Shown: positions 20,936 through 30,757 of the stretch, piece after piece
Layout: each line of letters opens with the position of its first letter
Position numbering within the stretch: the first letter of the stretch is position 1
From: Pythium myriotylum
Lineage: Eukaryota > Oomycota > Peronosporomycetes > Pythiales > Pythiaceae
Length of the DNA: 64,000 nucleotides
Assembly: GCA_023091665.1 (NCBI GenBank)
Contig: JALJCQ010000011.1
Coordinates: forward strand, 1,178,001 to 1,242,000
Direction: 5' to 3'
Translations under genes and position numbers: made by a program
Notes under the pieces: generated by a model
What the model saw: only the letters and a program-made list of their open reading frames with translations
What the model was told of the DNA's origin: nothing
Database searches by the model: none

Positions 20936-22420
20936 ATGGGAGTCGACGGGGCGATCGACAGCGTCGGCTCTGCACGCGCACCGCCTCGCGCGTTCTCGTA
21001 CCACGCGCTGGGCGACTACATGGCGACGGGCGCAGCCACGCACCCGCTCAAGCCCGCTGATCGACCGCCGTTATCGCGCTCCGTCTCAGATATCAGCCGC
21101 CGCCCCCACGCGTCGGGTTCGAATTCGGCGCGCTTTGCACTATTCCGGCCTCCCGACGGGTTTGGTCGAGCTCTGGGTGACGCGACGCATCCGCGTCACA
21201 CGTTTACACTGGGCCAGGTCCCGTCGTTCGTCCACGAGCTGACGTCCTTGGTCGCTTTATCCGCTGACGAGTCCACGTTCCGGTGCCACATTTGCTTCGA
21301 CGATGTAGCACAAGCAAATGCAACCGCAGTCAACTCATGTGGTCACCTCTTTTGTACACAGTGCCTGAAGCGGTATCTCGAGCTCAAAATCATCGAAGGA
21401 AATGTTCAGCCAGTCTGCTTCCACCCAGTTGCCAACGACGACGGAGCGCAGGCACGAGCCTGTGGAGTCGCCTTGAACCCTACCCAGATTGAGTGTATTG
21501 TTGACGATCAGCATTGGGCCAAGTTCTGTCGTTTCCGGTTTAATAATGAGCACGAGCACGCGCGCGACTGTCCGTATTGCCTTCACTCAGCTGCGTATTC
21601 AGGACCGACCAACCCAGAGTGCAGATGCGAGAAATGCTTCAAGACGTTCTGCTTTTTCCACGGCAATGCCCATGAAACGGGGACATGCGCAGACTATGAA
21701 CTGAAGAACGCTGAAACGGAAGCACTGAATAAAGCGAAAATACAAGAGATCGCAAAACCTTGCCCGGGGTGTCAAAGAAACGTGGAAAAGGACGGTATGT
21801 GCACTGCACTTTGTTTTCTTTTTCTTCAAATATTGTTACTCATGCTTACTGCTTGCCCCTTGCCAGGTGGGTGTAACCACATCAAGTGTGTTGCTTGCCA
21901 CACAAGCTTTTGCTGGCTGTGCGGAGAAGTGATTGAGGACGCATTGACTCCATCCCATTTCGATGTACGTGCTACTTGTCGCGTCCCTGAACTCTTCGGG
22001 TTTCGTACTAACATTTTTATCAAGGCGACTGCTGAAGGGAGCTGCAGTGGGAGACAGTTCGACGGGATACAATCTGCCTACCAGCAGTGGTGGCTCCGTG
22101 TCTATATCGTGATAGCAACCATTTTATGCGCCCCACCAGCGATTCTTCTTGGGCTTATCATCTCTCCTGTGATATGGTGTCTAAGACCACGTCGAAGCTT
22201 CCGCGAAATCTTTGAGAGCTCTGTCACGAACCTGACTATCGTCCTTCAGGTTCCGTTAGCAATAGCATTCTTTGCAGTTGTGCTATGCTTGCAAGGCATC
22301 ACCCGACCGTTTGTATACCTCTTCCGCCTAATTCGACGTGGATTGTGTTGCACTATGGATCGACAAGCAAACTCCACAACAGAAGGAGAAACGGATTCAT
22401 CCTATCCAACTTCAATATAA
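20936..22420 (+). CDS. RBR membrane-anchored ubiquitin ligase-like protein; both introns stop-free
   Basis: Spliced exons 20936-21794, 21867-21964 and 22025-22420 give 450 residues. RING1 (CHICFDDVAQAN, CGHLFCTQC), IBR (CPYC, CRCEKC, FCFFH) and RING2 (CPGC, GGCNHIKCVAC, FCWLC) are complete. Exon 3 gives a Cys-containing linker (GSCSGRQFDG) and segments around VIATILCAPPAILLGLII and VPLAIAFFAVVLCLQGI. The introns are 72 and 60 nt, both multiples of three without stops, so the unspliced message is also one open frame of 494 residues. Retaining intron 1 would insert a hydrophobic stretch (CFLFLQILLLMLTACPLP) just before the catalytic Cys. The spliced form fits the family better. Confidence 0.9.
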   Translation: MGVDGAIDSVGSARAPPRAFSYHALGDYMATGAATHPLKPADRPPLSRSVSDISRRPHASGSNSARFALFRPPDGFGRALGDATHPRHTFTLGQVPSFVHELTSLVALSADESTFRCHICFDDVAQANATAVNSCGHLFCTQCLKRYLELKIIEGNVQPVCFHPVANDDGAQARACGVALNPTQIECIVDDQHWAKFCRFRFNNEHEHARDCPYCLHSAAYSGPTNPECRCEKCFKTFCFFHGNAHETGTCADYELKNAETEALNKAKIQEIAKPCPGCQRNVEKDGMCTALCFLFLQILLLMLTACPLPGGCNHIKCVACHTSFCWLCGEVIEDALTPSHFDVRATCRVPELFGFRTNIFIKATAEGSCSGRQFDGIQSAYQQWWLRVYIVIATILCAPPAILLGLIISPVIWCLRPRRSFREIFESSVTNLTIVLQVPLAIAFFAVVLCLQGITRPFVYLFRLIRRGLCCTMDRQANSTTEGETDSSYPTSI

Positions 22421-22435
22421 GACATAGAAGTTTAT

Positions 22436-23644
22436 CTACGAATAATGGTGGTTATTAAGCTCTAACTTGATGACGGCGTCCATCAACATATTCTCAACGG
22501 AGTTGAAATGAGACTCGTAGCTTTTCCTAACGATTTCGCGAATGTAATCGCTTTCCCTCACTGCACCACCGTGAAGGCTTCCATGTTCCCAACAACGCAC
22601 AATCGATTGAGGTGCATGCCCAGAGATCGCTCGAACACTTTCGATATCATAGCAGCCTTGCCCGTGAACTTGGATATTATTGTACGTTGGATGGTCAGAC
22701 TTGATCAAGTAGTGCATATCGTAGAAGTGAACTGTTCGGTCGGCCTTGATAAAGCGTCGAAGTACCAGCTGTGTGTACGTAACCACTTCCACGTGCCGTA
22801 GTTCCGAGAGCGTTTCAGACCGGGAAATGACCAAGTCGTCTGACCATGTCATCATGTCGTACTTTGCATCACCATGCGGCATAATTGCAGAGGGGGACCA
22901 CACGCGATCACGAACAGAAATATAGTCAAAAGGTAGCACACGAACACAGCGCACATTGACCGATTTCGCTCGATTGTCGCTGTCTTCGAGAATGGACACT
23001 TCTTGCAGGTCGGTAATGAATTGCAAAATACCAGCCTTACCGAGAATCTTGTCTATCTGATGCTCCATGTCGTTAAAATGATGTACCCGAATAGGAGGCC
23101 AAAACGTCGGATCCACTGTGATTCCCCCGCTGAAAGAACCGAGAGGAGACATGAGTGACCGTTTCCACAAGATTCGTTTCAAAGCCCGAGCAGCTTTGAG
23201 ATGGCGCTCCACTGCTTCCCGGAGGCGCGCGTTCTCCTGTTGTGCGTGGGACCTTGCCAGCTTCTGCTGCTGGGCTATGCGCCTCCAGACCGGAGCAGTC
23301 GCAAGCGTGGAGCTACTGTGAACAACATAATTCCCCATAGCACCCAGTCGGTGTTCTAGCGCAGCTGCTTCTTCGCGCAGGCGCTGGATTTCTCGACGTA
23401 CACGCAAACGATACTCGTTCCTGTGGCTCGGCTTGGTCGGTGGGCTTGCTGGAGGAGGCATTTCGCCAGTCGAATCAGAGTGGCCATCAGTTTCGTTCGA
23501 GCCCATCGCACCAGCGTCCACGGCCTCCAAGAGCAGGTCGATGTCTGCTGGCGTGAGATCGTCCAGGAGAATCATGGGAAGGCAACACAGCGAGTCGGAC
23601 GTTTTCGAAATGTGTAAATCAATCATCGGCGTCGATGCATACAT
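22436..23644 (-). CDS. Coiled-coil / START-like protein resembling oomycete M96 mating-specific family
   Basis: Single exon, 402 residues. After a variable Ser/Pro-rich N-terminus comes a basic-plus-heptad stretch at about residues 75-105 (NEYRLRVRREIQRLREEAAA), which looks bZIP-like. A second coil follows near 125-150. The C-terminal 220 residues are mixed alpha/beta without zinc ligands (VRVLPFDYISVRDRVW, TVHFYDMHYLIKSDHP). From memory, this layout is common in large oomycete families annotated as M96 mating-specific or START-like; I cannot test that here. It is convergent with the RBR gene ending 16 bp away at 22420. Confidence 0.6.
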   Translation of the reverse strand: MYASTPMIDLHISKTSDSLCCLPMILLDDLTPADIDLLLEAVDAGAMGSNETDGHSDSTGEMPPPASPPTKPSHRNEYRLRVRREIQRLREEAAALEHRLGAMGNYVVHSSSTLATAPVWRRIAQQQKLARSHAQQENARLREAVERHLKAARALKRILWKRSLMSPLGSFSGGITVDPTFWPPIRVHHFNDMEHQIDKILGKAGILQFITDLQEVSILEDSDNRAKSVNVRCVRVLPFDYISVRDRVWSPSAIMPHGDAKYDMMTWSDDLVISRSETLSELRHVEVVTYTQLVLRRFIKADRTVHFYDMHYLIKSDHPTYNNIQVHGQGCYDIESVRAISGHAPQSIVRCWEHGSLHGGAVRESDYIREIVRKSYESHFNSVENMLMDAVIKLELNNHHYS

Positions 23645-23721
23645 TCATTCTCGACATGGCCACAAAGAACAGGTGGGGAACAGTCTTCGCGTCTCATGTC
23701 ACAGAGAGCTGCTCCATCTCA

Positions 23722-24167
23722 TCAAACGATGTGTTTGTCTGACGAGGCCTTATTGGACGAGAAGCAGCAACGAAGCGCGCGCACGGGCAGCAGCAGGACC
23801 CAAACGATTGCGTCCACGATGCCCAAGACGATGAAGAGCAGGAACGAGAGAGTTGTGGTCACCACGAGCCCACACGAGACTTGCGCAGACGCGAATTGTA
23901 CGATGAAGAGTGCGCACGGGTTGAGGGTAAAGCACGAGCAGATCCACACGAACGGTGTCGTCACGAGCGAGATGAGGAGCGCGAACGGGAACGTGAAAAT
24001 GGACAGGAGAACCGCGTACCACGCGGCTCCTTCAAGAACCTGTTCCACCTAGTTGGAGAATCGTGAGAAATCTTGAGTGGACTGCGCGACAGAGCCATTC
24101 GTACCTCTTCCTCTGTCGGCTCGGTCGCGGGGACGGAGCCATAGGTACCCTTGCTATTGTTCGACAT
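23722..24167 (-). CDS. Small two-exon membrane protein, free RBR-tail-like
   Basis: Exons 24167-24105 and 24048-23722 join in phase 0 across a 56-nt intron (GTACGA...CTAG) to 129 residues. The N-terminus is short and soluble (MSNNSKGTYGSVPATEP). The rest has two or three membrane segments (YAVLLSIFTFPFALLISLV, SCGLVVTTTLSFLLFIVLGI) and a Cys-containing tail. Its paralogue lies at 53245-53759, with the same exon layout and a YGxxPA motif. The first segment resembles the RBR exon-3 pattern YAVVVGLLCYPFAFICALL seen in the gene at 50986, so it may be a tail that has lost its zinc domains. Function is unknown. Confidence 0.6.
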
Positions 24168-25156
24168 CGATACACAGTCGGTTCACGTTGTTTTTGCGGG
24201 TCGTGGTCGATTGGCGAATGAGCATCGGTGCAAGGCGCCGCTGGAAATCGCATTGTATGATTACCGCACAATGCCAGAGATAAACTCGTCGATAGCAGCT
24301 GAGCTGCTCACGAGCTGACTGGTATTCCTTTGCCACTCTTCCATTTGATTCCATTCATAGGGCGACGTCCGCACTCTTTTTGATACGGTACCGGTTAAGG
24401 AAGATGAGTTGTGCGCTAGTTCTTGTGTATCCCTCTTCACAGCAAACGAACTGTGCGTATCCCTCTTTGCAGCTGCCACGGTGGATACATCTGAGACGGT
24501 CCTCTGGTAAGCATCCATCACGACGTGGTGGATGCTTACCAGCAGATAATTTGGGCGCATTGTGGACTTGTGGACTCCACAATGCGCCCTGATGGAATCG
24601 AGGCGTCCACAGTGGACGCCTCGATTCCATCAGTTGCAGCTCCCACATGCGAGGGTCAAGGTGCTTGTGAATGAGCACCACTCGGCGGTTTGCCTCGAAA
24701 TAGAAGTATTATTGCAACAAGCCAAGTTCGTTTGCAGTCGTCAGCGTAACAAGTGGGAAACGAATGCGGTATCCCTGTTGACCCCAGTTTCGGGTAAATC
24801 GAAGACGAGAAGTCGTCAAAGCAAACGTGGCACCGAGACGGCGGCGGCCGCAGCGCGTATATACTGCACGCGTGAGGCGAGCGCGAGTGGTGAGGGCATC
24901 GCTGGAGTGAAGGGCGTCGACAAATGCACTGAAGGTCGGAGCCTAGTGCGACGGTGGGGCCAAAGGCTCGGCATACATCGTTGAATAGTTTGGGTAAGAA
25001 TTGCACGTGGTGTCCACTTTCAACTGTTGCACTTCAGTTTCGATGTTCTTCATTGGAAAGAGACTGAACCCACCGTCTTGGGGGTCATAAGTGAGTATCA
25101 GGAAGATGGCCGAGTCGCAAAATTGATTTGGGCATGAAAGACTGGAATATTATACG
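24168..25156. other. Intergenic, hairpin-rich
   Basis: No gene is supported. Three adjacent hairpins occupy 24504-24632. The junction with RBR-derived sequence is at about 25157. Confidence 0.45.
24504..24632. repeat. Cluster of three perfect hairpins
   Basis: Arms 24504-24517 / 24529-24542 (14 bp), 24553-24566 / 24576-24589 (14 bp) and 24590-24609 / 24613-24632 (20 bp, 3-nt loop CAG) are each perfectly complementary. They lie end to end and have different sequences, so this is not a tandem repeat. Confidence 0.85.
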
Positions 25157-25827
25157 TGCACCCTGAGCCGTCTCGATCGGGTGGAAGCACACCGGGTACA
25201 CGTTTCACTCGGTGATCTTGAGCTCCAGGTACGGCTTGAAGCACGGTTTGCAGTACCGATGGCCGCACGAGGGCAGAGTCACTGACGCCGAGTTGCGTAC
25301 GTCGCTGAAGCAGATGTGACATCGGAAGGTCTCTTCTTCGACTGATGTGCCACGCAGCAATGTTGATGCCATGCGAAGTAGTGAGCCCAACTGTCATGGT
25401 GTAAAACTGTGAGGCAATTTTCTCCGCTCTGGTGTTGCTACGCGGGAATCTCGTCGTGAAGCGCTTTCCAGCGCGCTTGTCATGCGCATGAGCGTGCGCA
25501 CCGACGTGGAGGCGCTGAGAGGTGGCGGTGCCGACCGCACACGCACACGCTTTGTTGTTTTGAGCGGTGGTATCTCGGGCTGCGTGCTGTCATCCAGCTT
25601 CTAACGTAAACTCTCAGATAAAAGACCGGTCTTTTATTGAATTTTAGGCCGCCATGTCCGGATTTTAGTGACATTGGTCTTATATTCAAGCGGTCTTATA
25701 TTTCCTACGGGTCAATCAACGTTATATCATCAAAGGCCTCACAAAGGACATCACCTTCACCAATATCTGGTGGCTGTACAGGATCACCATCACTTACACA
25801 GTTCCACGCATTTCGAAACGCTTGGCC

Positions 25828-26373
25828 CTAGACGTGGTGTCGACTGATGTGCCACTCGTCCATGTTGTCTACAAACCCCACTCGCTTGATCGACGTTTGA
25901 ATAACACTATCATGAACCGCACGCCACGCATCCCTGACCCATGATGACACGACATCGACTGACGCAGGCTTTAGATTCCCTCCTCGTGTGTATTGGACCT
26001 TGTCCGATCGCTTCCACATGTCAATCAATGGTCCACCCGCAGTGATAGCGATTGCAACAGCAACGTCAGCGATCCAGGCTCTCGAAACCATCTCCGTACG
26101 TAGTCGCCGCTCCGTTATGAGATCGAGTAGCTCATTCTCGAGCATTCCCAAGACAGGCTTCCTGCCACCACCACTCAACCGGAACGATCGATCGAACTCA
26201 CAGCGAATGACAAAACGATCGGACCACCACTTACGGCAGTCACGCTCACGAATCTTCCATCCCTTTGAGTTGAAGTGTGCCGCCGCACGAGACGCAACCC
26301 CACCGTTCTTTTCGATCCAGTCGATGACTTTCATCTTTGTCGCGACGCTGATGCTTGCACGTACCGGGCCCAT
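25828..26373 (-). pseudogene. Internally deleted pogo-like transposase
   Basis: The frame encodes 181 residues. The first 60 form a helix-turn-helix of pogo/CENP-B type (KMKVIDWIEKNGGVASRAAA, CRKWWSDRF), and the last 45 (VVSSWVRDAWRAVHDSVIQ, VGFVDNMDE) match the end of oomycete pogo-like transposases as I know them. The DDE catalytic core between them is missing; the full protein is usually about 500 residues or more. It could be an inactive derivative or a truncated DNA-binding product. Confidence 0.6.
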
Positions 26374-26830
26374 GGCTTACTTTGGAAGTTGCGCTGAGTC
26401 GCTGTTGTCTCTGTCACTTACGATGTGAAAATGATGATAGTGTGGTGGAGCGGCCCGATCCAGACGGGACGTGGCACAAGCAGCTGCGGAGGATGGGCCG
26501 ACCCAGATCAATGGGTGGCACCCAAGGCATTTGATGCAAGGTGATCAGGACTTCGGGTAACAACGGACAACATCAAGGAGTCGGCATGAGTGTCGTCCGA
26601 AGCGGTGAACCGACCGCCCGCCCAAGGGAGGGCAGGCGATCAGCGGGAAGTGTGTTGAACTAACCCAACGGCCAGGTGATCCGGCAGACGCCTTCAACCA
26701 GACGCACGGCCGCCGAGTGTCAAAGGAACCCCGAAGCGCCTAGGCGATCGACCGGTTCGAACTACTGTGAGACGATCATCGAGATGCCCACCCGATCGGC
26801 CAAGCGATTCCCCGACCGCCTGGTGGAAGT

Positions 26831-26890
26831 ACGGATCGCCTAACATATCGACGGATCGGCTGAGACATCTACGGATCGCCTGATGATTAG
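26831..26890. repeat. Three tandem 20-bp units
   Basis: Units of exactly 20 bp, each starting ACGGATCG, lie at 26831, 26851 and 26871. The GATCGCC-rich sequence on the left contains more diverged copies of the core. It is inside the pogo-like element. Confidence 0.7.
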
Positions 26891-28634
26891 ACGGCACCCG
26901 GGTGGTTGCGCATACAGTTGTAGGGTTGTAGGGTTAGGGGCGTGTACCCAGTGTGCGAATCAGATAGCGTAGGACTCTAGGAAGGCAGGAAAACTCCAAA
27001 GGAATGGACTCTGCATTTCGCGACCAAGTACACAAGTCCCCAAGACGTACGAGGGAGCGCAGGGCTCACACAAGTCCCGTCACCGACAGGGAGGTGACGT
27101 TAAACCCCCCGAGCCGCGTCAAGCAGCTCGGCTCAAGGCAGGCGACCGGCGCGCGCGTCAGACGACCGCGTACCGCCGCCACAAGGAAAGGAAAGGCAAG
27201 GAAGACCCAGGGCGATCGCGAGACGATCCCCGGCGTTGTGAGTGCTTGACTTAGTCGCACGTGCGCGCCACCAAGCCCGAAGCGCCCGCGCTTCACCCCA
27301 CGCATCCGGCACAACCGTGTTGAGGTTGATCCGATCGGCTCTGCGTTTGACCGGCCGGCCGCGTGTCCTCGATCTACACGCAGCCACCAGAGCCGGAAAA
27401 CCAAGGGATTCACGACCCCTTGGTCTCTCCCTCCCCCCGACTTCGGAGTCCAGAGCGCCCACGGTCCAGGCCACAGCGATTTTCAAGGTCTGTCGACGTC
27501 AGTGGTAAGTTGCTGCCCCTCGAATCAAGGATCAAGGTCTGTTGTGTGCACGGCTCGGCTGCTGAGGGGTTCGCTGTCCCCCAGTTTTAGCCGACCGCGT
27601 TACCACAATAGCAATGGCTGGCCTACCGGTAGTGGGCCATTGCGCGGGCCACGTTTCAATTCTGCCGCCATTTTTGCCCACATGTCACATATTCCAAGCG
27701 GTCTTGTATTCAGGCGGTCTTGTATTTCTGCACTATGGAATGGAATGGAATTACGGATTACGCGTTGGCCTATGGGAAACGATCTATCAGGGCTAGCCTG
27801 CCATTGAGACGCAAACAGTGCCCCCGGGGGGTACTGCGGCTCTCTAAAAATCGTCCCCCGCAACCTTCGCAGCCGAAAGGCAAGCACGCCACGCGGGGGC
27901 GGCGCTGTGGGTATGCACACACTTCGCAAGCCAAGGTGCGAGCGAGAGGCGGCGGCGAGAGAGTCTTGCTCTGCGACTTCGGTTTCGCATCGGAGGGGGG
28001 AGAACTTGCTTCCTTGGCGTGTAGCTAGGGTCACGTGTAGTATCTGTTCTGGGGTCGTGCACGCTTGTTCTTCGTCCTCCTTCAGGGTCCTTGGTCGCCC
28101 GCGCCTTCGTCGTCAGAGCTTGGACATGGTTACGCTTCCTTCTTAACTGAGCGACGCCCGGGGGAAACCCCGCGGGTGCTCATTCCATGCGCGGCGGGCG
28201 CGGCAAGCCGCGCACCGCGCGCATGCGGGGGGAGTCACCCTTCACCCGACCAAAAGGTCTCTGCGTGAGTCACTATATCGAGGAGGTCTTGTATTCCATA
28301 GAGGTCTTTTATTTGAGAGAATACGTTAATCAGGAGTTTCGTCTTTCGACATGGTGACGCGAAATGCGAAATGTTATGCTTCGTTGAACGCTCATGAGCT
28401 ACTCACTTATTGAGACCAGCTCGCTATGATCCAAAAGTTGGATTCACCTACACGAGATTTGCTAGCTTCAGCGTGAGCAGGTCGTCCGCGTATTCCCATA
28501 TCTCGATTCAGGAGAATCCTATGCCAAGAGTAATGGGAATGTGCCAAAGACCTCAGACGAAGAATTTCGTGTGTTTCTCAGATCGAGTCGTTCTTGATCT
28601 GAGAATCACTGCAAAAGAGACACCCAAACAGAAA

Positions 28635-28669
28635 CAGACTTGGCTATCGAACTTCGATAGCCAAGTCTG
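28635..28669. repeat. Perfect 16-bp hairpin
   Basis: Arms 28635-28650 and 28654-28669 are exact complements around the loop ACT. Confidence 0.9.
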
Positions 28670-28758
28670 TAAAAAGATATAATATCGGCACACTCGCTAC
28701 GTTCGATTCGAAGTTCGAATCGAACGTAGCGAGTGTGCCGATATTATATCTTTTTACA
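28668..28758. repeat. Perfect 45-bp palindrome with one-base centre
   Basis: Arms 28668-28712 and 28714-28758 are exact reverse complements around a single G at 28713. It overlaps the preceding hairpin by two bases. Such a near-spacerless palindrome is normally unstable in replicating DNA. Confidence 0.9.
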
Positions 28759-29503
28759 AAGACTTGAAATAGGGTTTTGGTAAGAAGCCATGGGTGAGTG
28801 TTGAAACAAGCTGACGACGATTCTTATACTAGGCCTCCATGGGCAATTCTAGTGACTGTGGTGGAAGCCAACAAAGCAGTGCTGTGCCGCGGAGAAGCTC
28901 TGGGTAATCGGGATTGATGCAACATACGAGGAGAGCATTGCTGTGCCAGAGCTGAAATTTCGCCAAGCCTCTTCTGGAGCTGTTGATGATGATGAGACTT
29001 GGAGTCTGTTGAGTAACATCAGCGTGAACGGCTATACTTGTTTGAGTGTGAATCAGTATGTATTCCTATTACTAGTGTGCATCACTGCTGATTGGCGAAC
29101 CCTGGACAGAGAAAACCGAAGTTTCGATAGATCTCTCTTTGAGGGACTGACTTCAGAATTAGGTATCAATCCAACACAATCCGAGTGCCTTTATGCTTTT
29201 GCATCCGATATTGTCTCCATTGCGGTTCTTGCTATTGCATCTCGCACTGCACTAGTGCTGACTTCTGTATACGAGGTGCGTTTCCGATTTAAAACGAAGC
29301 ATCAGATTCCTCCCACCCCACAGGAGTACCTCTTACCGTCCGCAACCCCACCTTCTCCTGTTCGAAGACAGCTTTTGGGGCAACCCTTGCCCAGGAGGGG
29401 CCAGAGTTATCATCGTGAGAGCCACCGTCGTATGTAGTGAGTCAGTCAGTCTCGCCGCGCCAGACATCACCACCACCTGAGCCCAGCACAATGGTCTCCT
29501 CGC

Positions 29504-30007
29504 TGTAGTGCGGAGCACCTTGCATTTCCAACGACATCAAGCCCAACAGTCAGAGAAGATCGTGCGCGCACGACTCCTCAGCCAAGGAACAGTGCGCGCA
29601 CGATCCAGACGTTGATCTAGGGCATGGAACTCTGCCCACCTCCCCCTCGCAACCTCGCTGGAGCAGGGGGCAAGCAGTAAAGCGACCGATGGCAAGCGGC
29701 CACGAGTCGCTATGGCCAGCACGGCAACGAGTCGCAGGCCAGAGCGCGCCAGAAACAGCGGTTTCCAGCGATGGCTTGCGACAGCGAGTGCCACGCGACG
29801 TCAGCAAAGCGTCGAATAAAGAAGAAATCTCGCGCCTAGCATGGCGCTTGGTCTCCCCTTGGCACAGAGGGGACGCTGAGAGAAACTAGCATCAGGAGTA
29901 GGAGACTCACTTTGCATTTGGCAATACAACTACAACATCGCCTTAGGGAGCTCGCACGCTCCCCCAACAACGCGTTCTCGCATATCTTTCTGCCTGGACG
30001 TGCTACA
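29504..30007 (+). repeat. 5' LTR
   Basis: 504 bp, TGTAG...CTACA. Immediate upstream bases are CTCGC. No clear primer-binding site complementary to a tRNA end was recognised in the bases that follow (AAGTTAATGTTAGC). Confidence 0.9.
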
Positions 30008-30086
30008 AAGTTAATGTTAGCTTATGCGTTCAAGCATGATGACTAGGAACAGCTCTCGGGTCAACAACGTGGATTAAACCAAGACT

Positions 30087-30757
30087 GTGGGCGCCGCGTT
30101 GTTCCAGCCCATACTTGCTCCAAGGCTGACGGAAGCCTCGCACGCTGCGGTAGTCGAATGGCGGAGGCTTCGTCGTGAATATGTCAAGAAGGTGCAAGAG
30201 CACTGCACCTCCACTGACGATGATGAGGGTCGTCTAATGGTCAGCGTAATCGCGTCGGTAGACGATAAGCTGCTTGACCATCTCTGTCGCCGCAGTTTGG
30301 AAGATCCCTCGCGAGGGGTTAACAGACGAAACTGTGATGGAAGAGATTGATAAAATTATCAACACCGTGAAGAACGATGACGTACCCGACATCAAGGCCC
30401 TATTCAAGTAGCTACTTCAAATGAACTTGCGCGAGTCAGATGTCTACGAAAGGATCGGGCAGTACTGGATGCTGAGAGACCGCATCATCGATGCATCTAC
30501 GAAAAAGAAACAGAAACATGAACATGGCATGGCTGACAAGAATGACAAGAAACATGCCAAGAGACACTCACAACTTTTTGGAAAACACACCAGCTTTGTA
30601 ATTGACAAAAAGGATGAAAAGGCTGAACGACCCGCTCGACCAGAAGCTCCCGTAGCTGGATGTCTGACTGAAGTGTGGTGGCCCTCATTGGCTGAGTAAG
30701 TGTGAGAGCGCCACTGACGAGGAAAAGGTCGAGCTCACTGCAGCTTTCAAAACGCGC
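30087..30757 (+). pseudogene. Degenerate gag region of the gypsy element
   Basis: Short open stretches in different frames (LTEASHAAVVEWRRLRREYV; LRESDVYERIGQYWML; a Lys-rich stretch) lie between the 5' LTR and the protease. The pattern fits a broken gag. No CCHC zinc knuckle is visible, and the region is short for a gag gene, so part is probably deleted. Confidence 0.5.

Larger units (their letters stand above)
25604..28326. mobile_element. Pogo-like DNA transposon, internally rearranged, with TA target duplication
   Basis: The element is bounded by TA dinucleotides (25602-25603 and 28327-28328). Removing it and one TA restores the alignment of the surrounding RBR exon with its paralogues to the base. 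The 24-bp terminal inverted repeats at 25604-25627 and 28303-28326 differ at three positions (ACGTA..CTCTCA..ATAAAAGACC). Subterminal copies of GGTCTTNTATT occur near both ends and again at 27699-27730, which suggests a nested or rearranged second end. The only transposase-like frame is at 25828-26373. The remaining ~1.9 kb is GC-rich and non-coding. Confidence 0.8.
25157..28352 (-). pseudogene. 5' fragment of an RBR gene split by a pogo-like element
   Basis: The fragment starts with an ATG at 28352 and the codons MSKDETP, which match the start MSKHETP of the gene at 44504. After the inserted element (25604-28326) the frame resumes at LDDSTQPEIPP, runs through the N-terminal RSAPPPLSASTSVRTLMRM block and RING1 (CHICFSDVRNSA, CGHRYCKPC), and breaks off after HPIETAQGA at 25157. 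A TGA replaces the Gly codon after ELKITE, and a TGA interrupts the region before RING1. No IBR, RING2 or tail remains. It is the same subfamily as the 42910 and 45623 genes. Confidence 0.8.
28353..29503. other. Former 5' flank of RBR pseudogene plus unassigned sequence
   Basis: 28353-28640 resembles the region upstream of the 47610 gene (GCGAAATG just before the start, TTCCCATATCTCG, AAACAGAAACAGACT). Hairpins follow at 28635-28758. An open frame at 28943-29437 lacks an ATG and has no recognisable domain, so I do not call it a gene. Confidence 0.45.

Noticed and set aside
26915..26945. Telomere-like TAGGGTT repeats
   Set aside because: There are only two or three imperfect units in the middle of a transposon. 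This is too short for an interstitial telomere.
28943..29437. 164-codon open frame upstream of the LTR element
   Set aside because: It has no ATG, no domain and no splice signals that would connect it to other exons.
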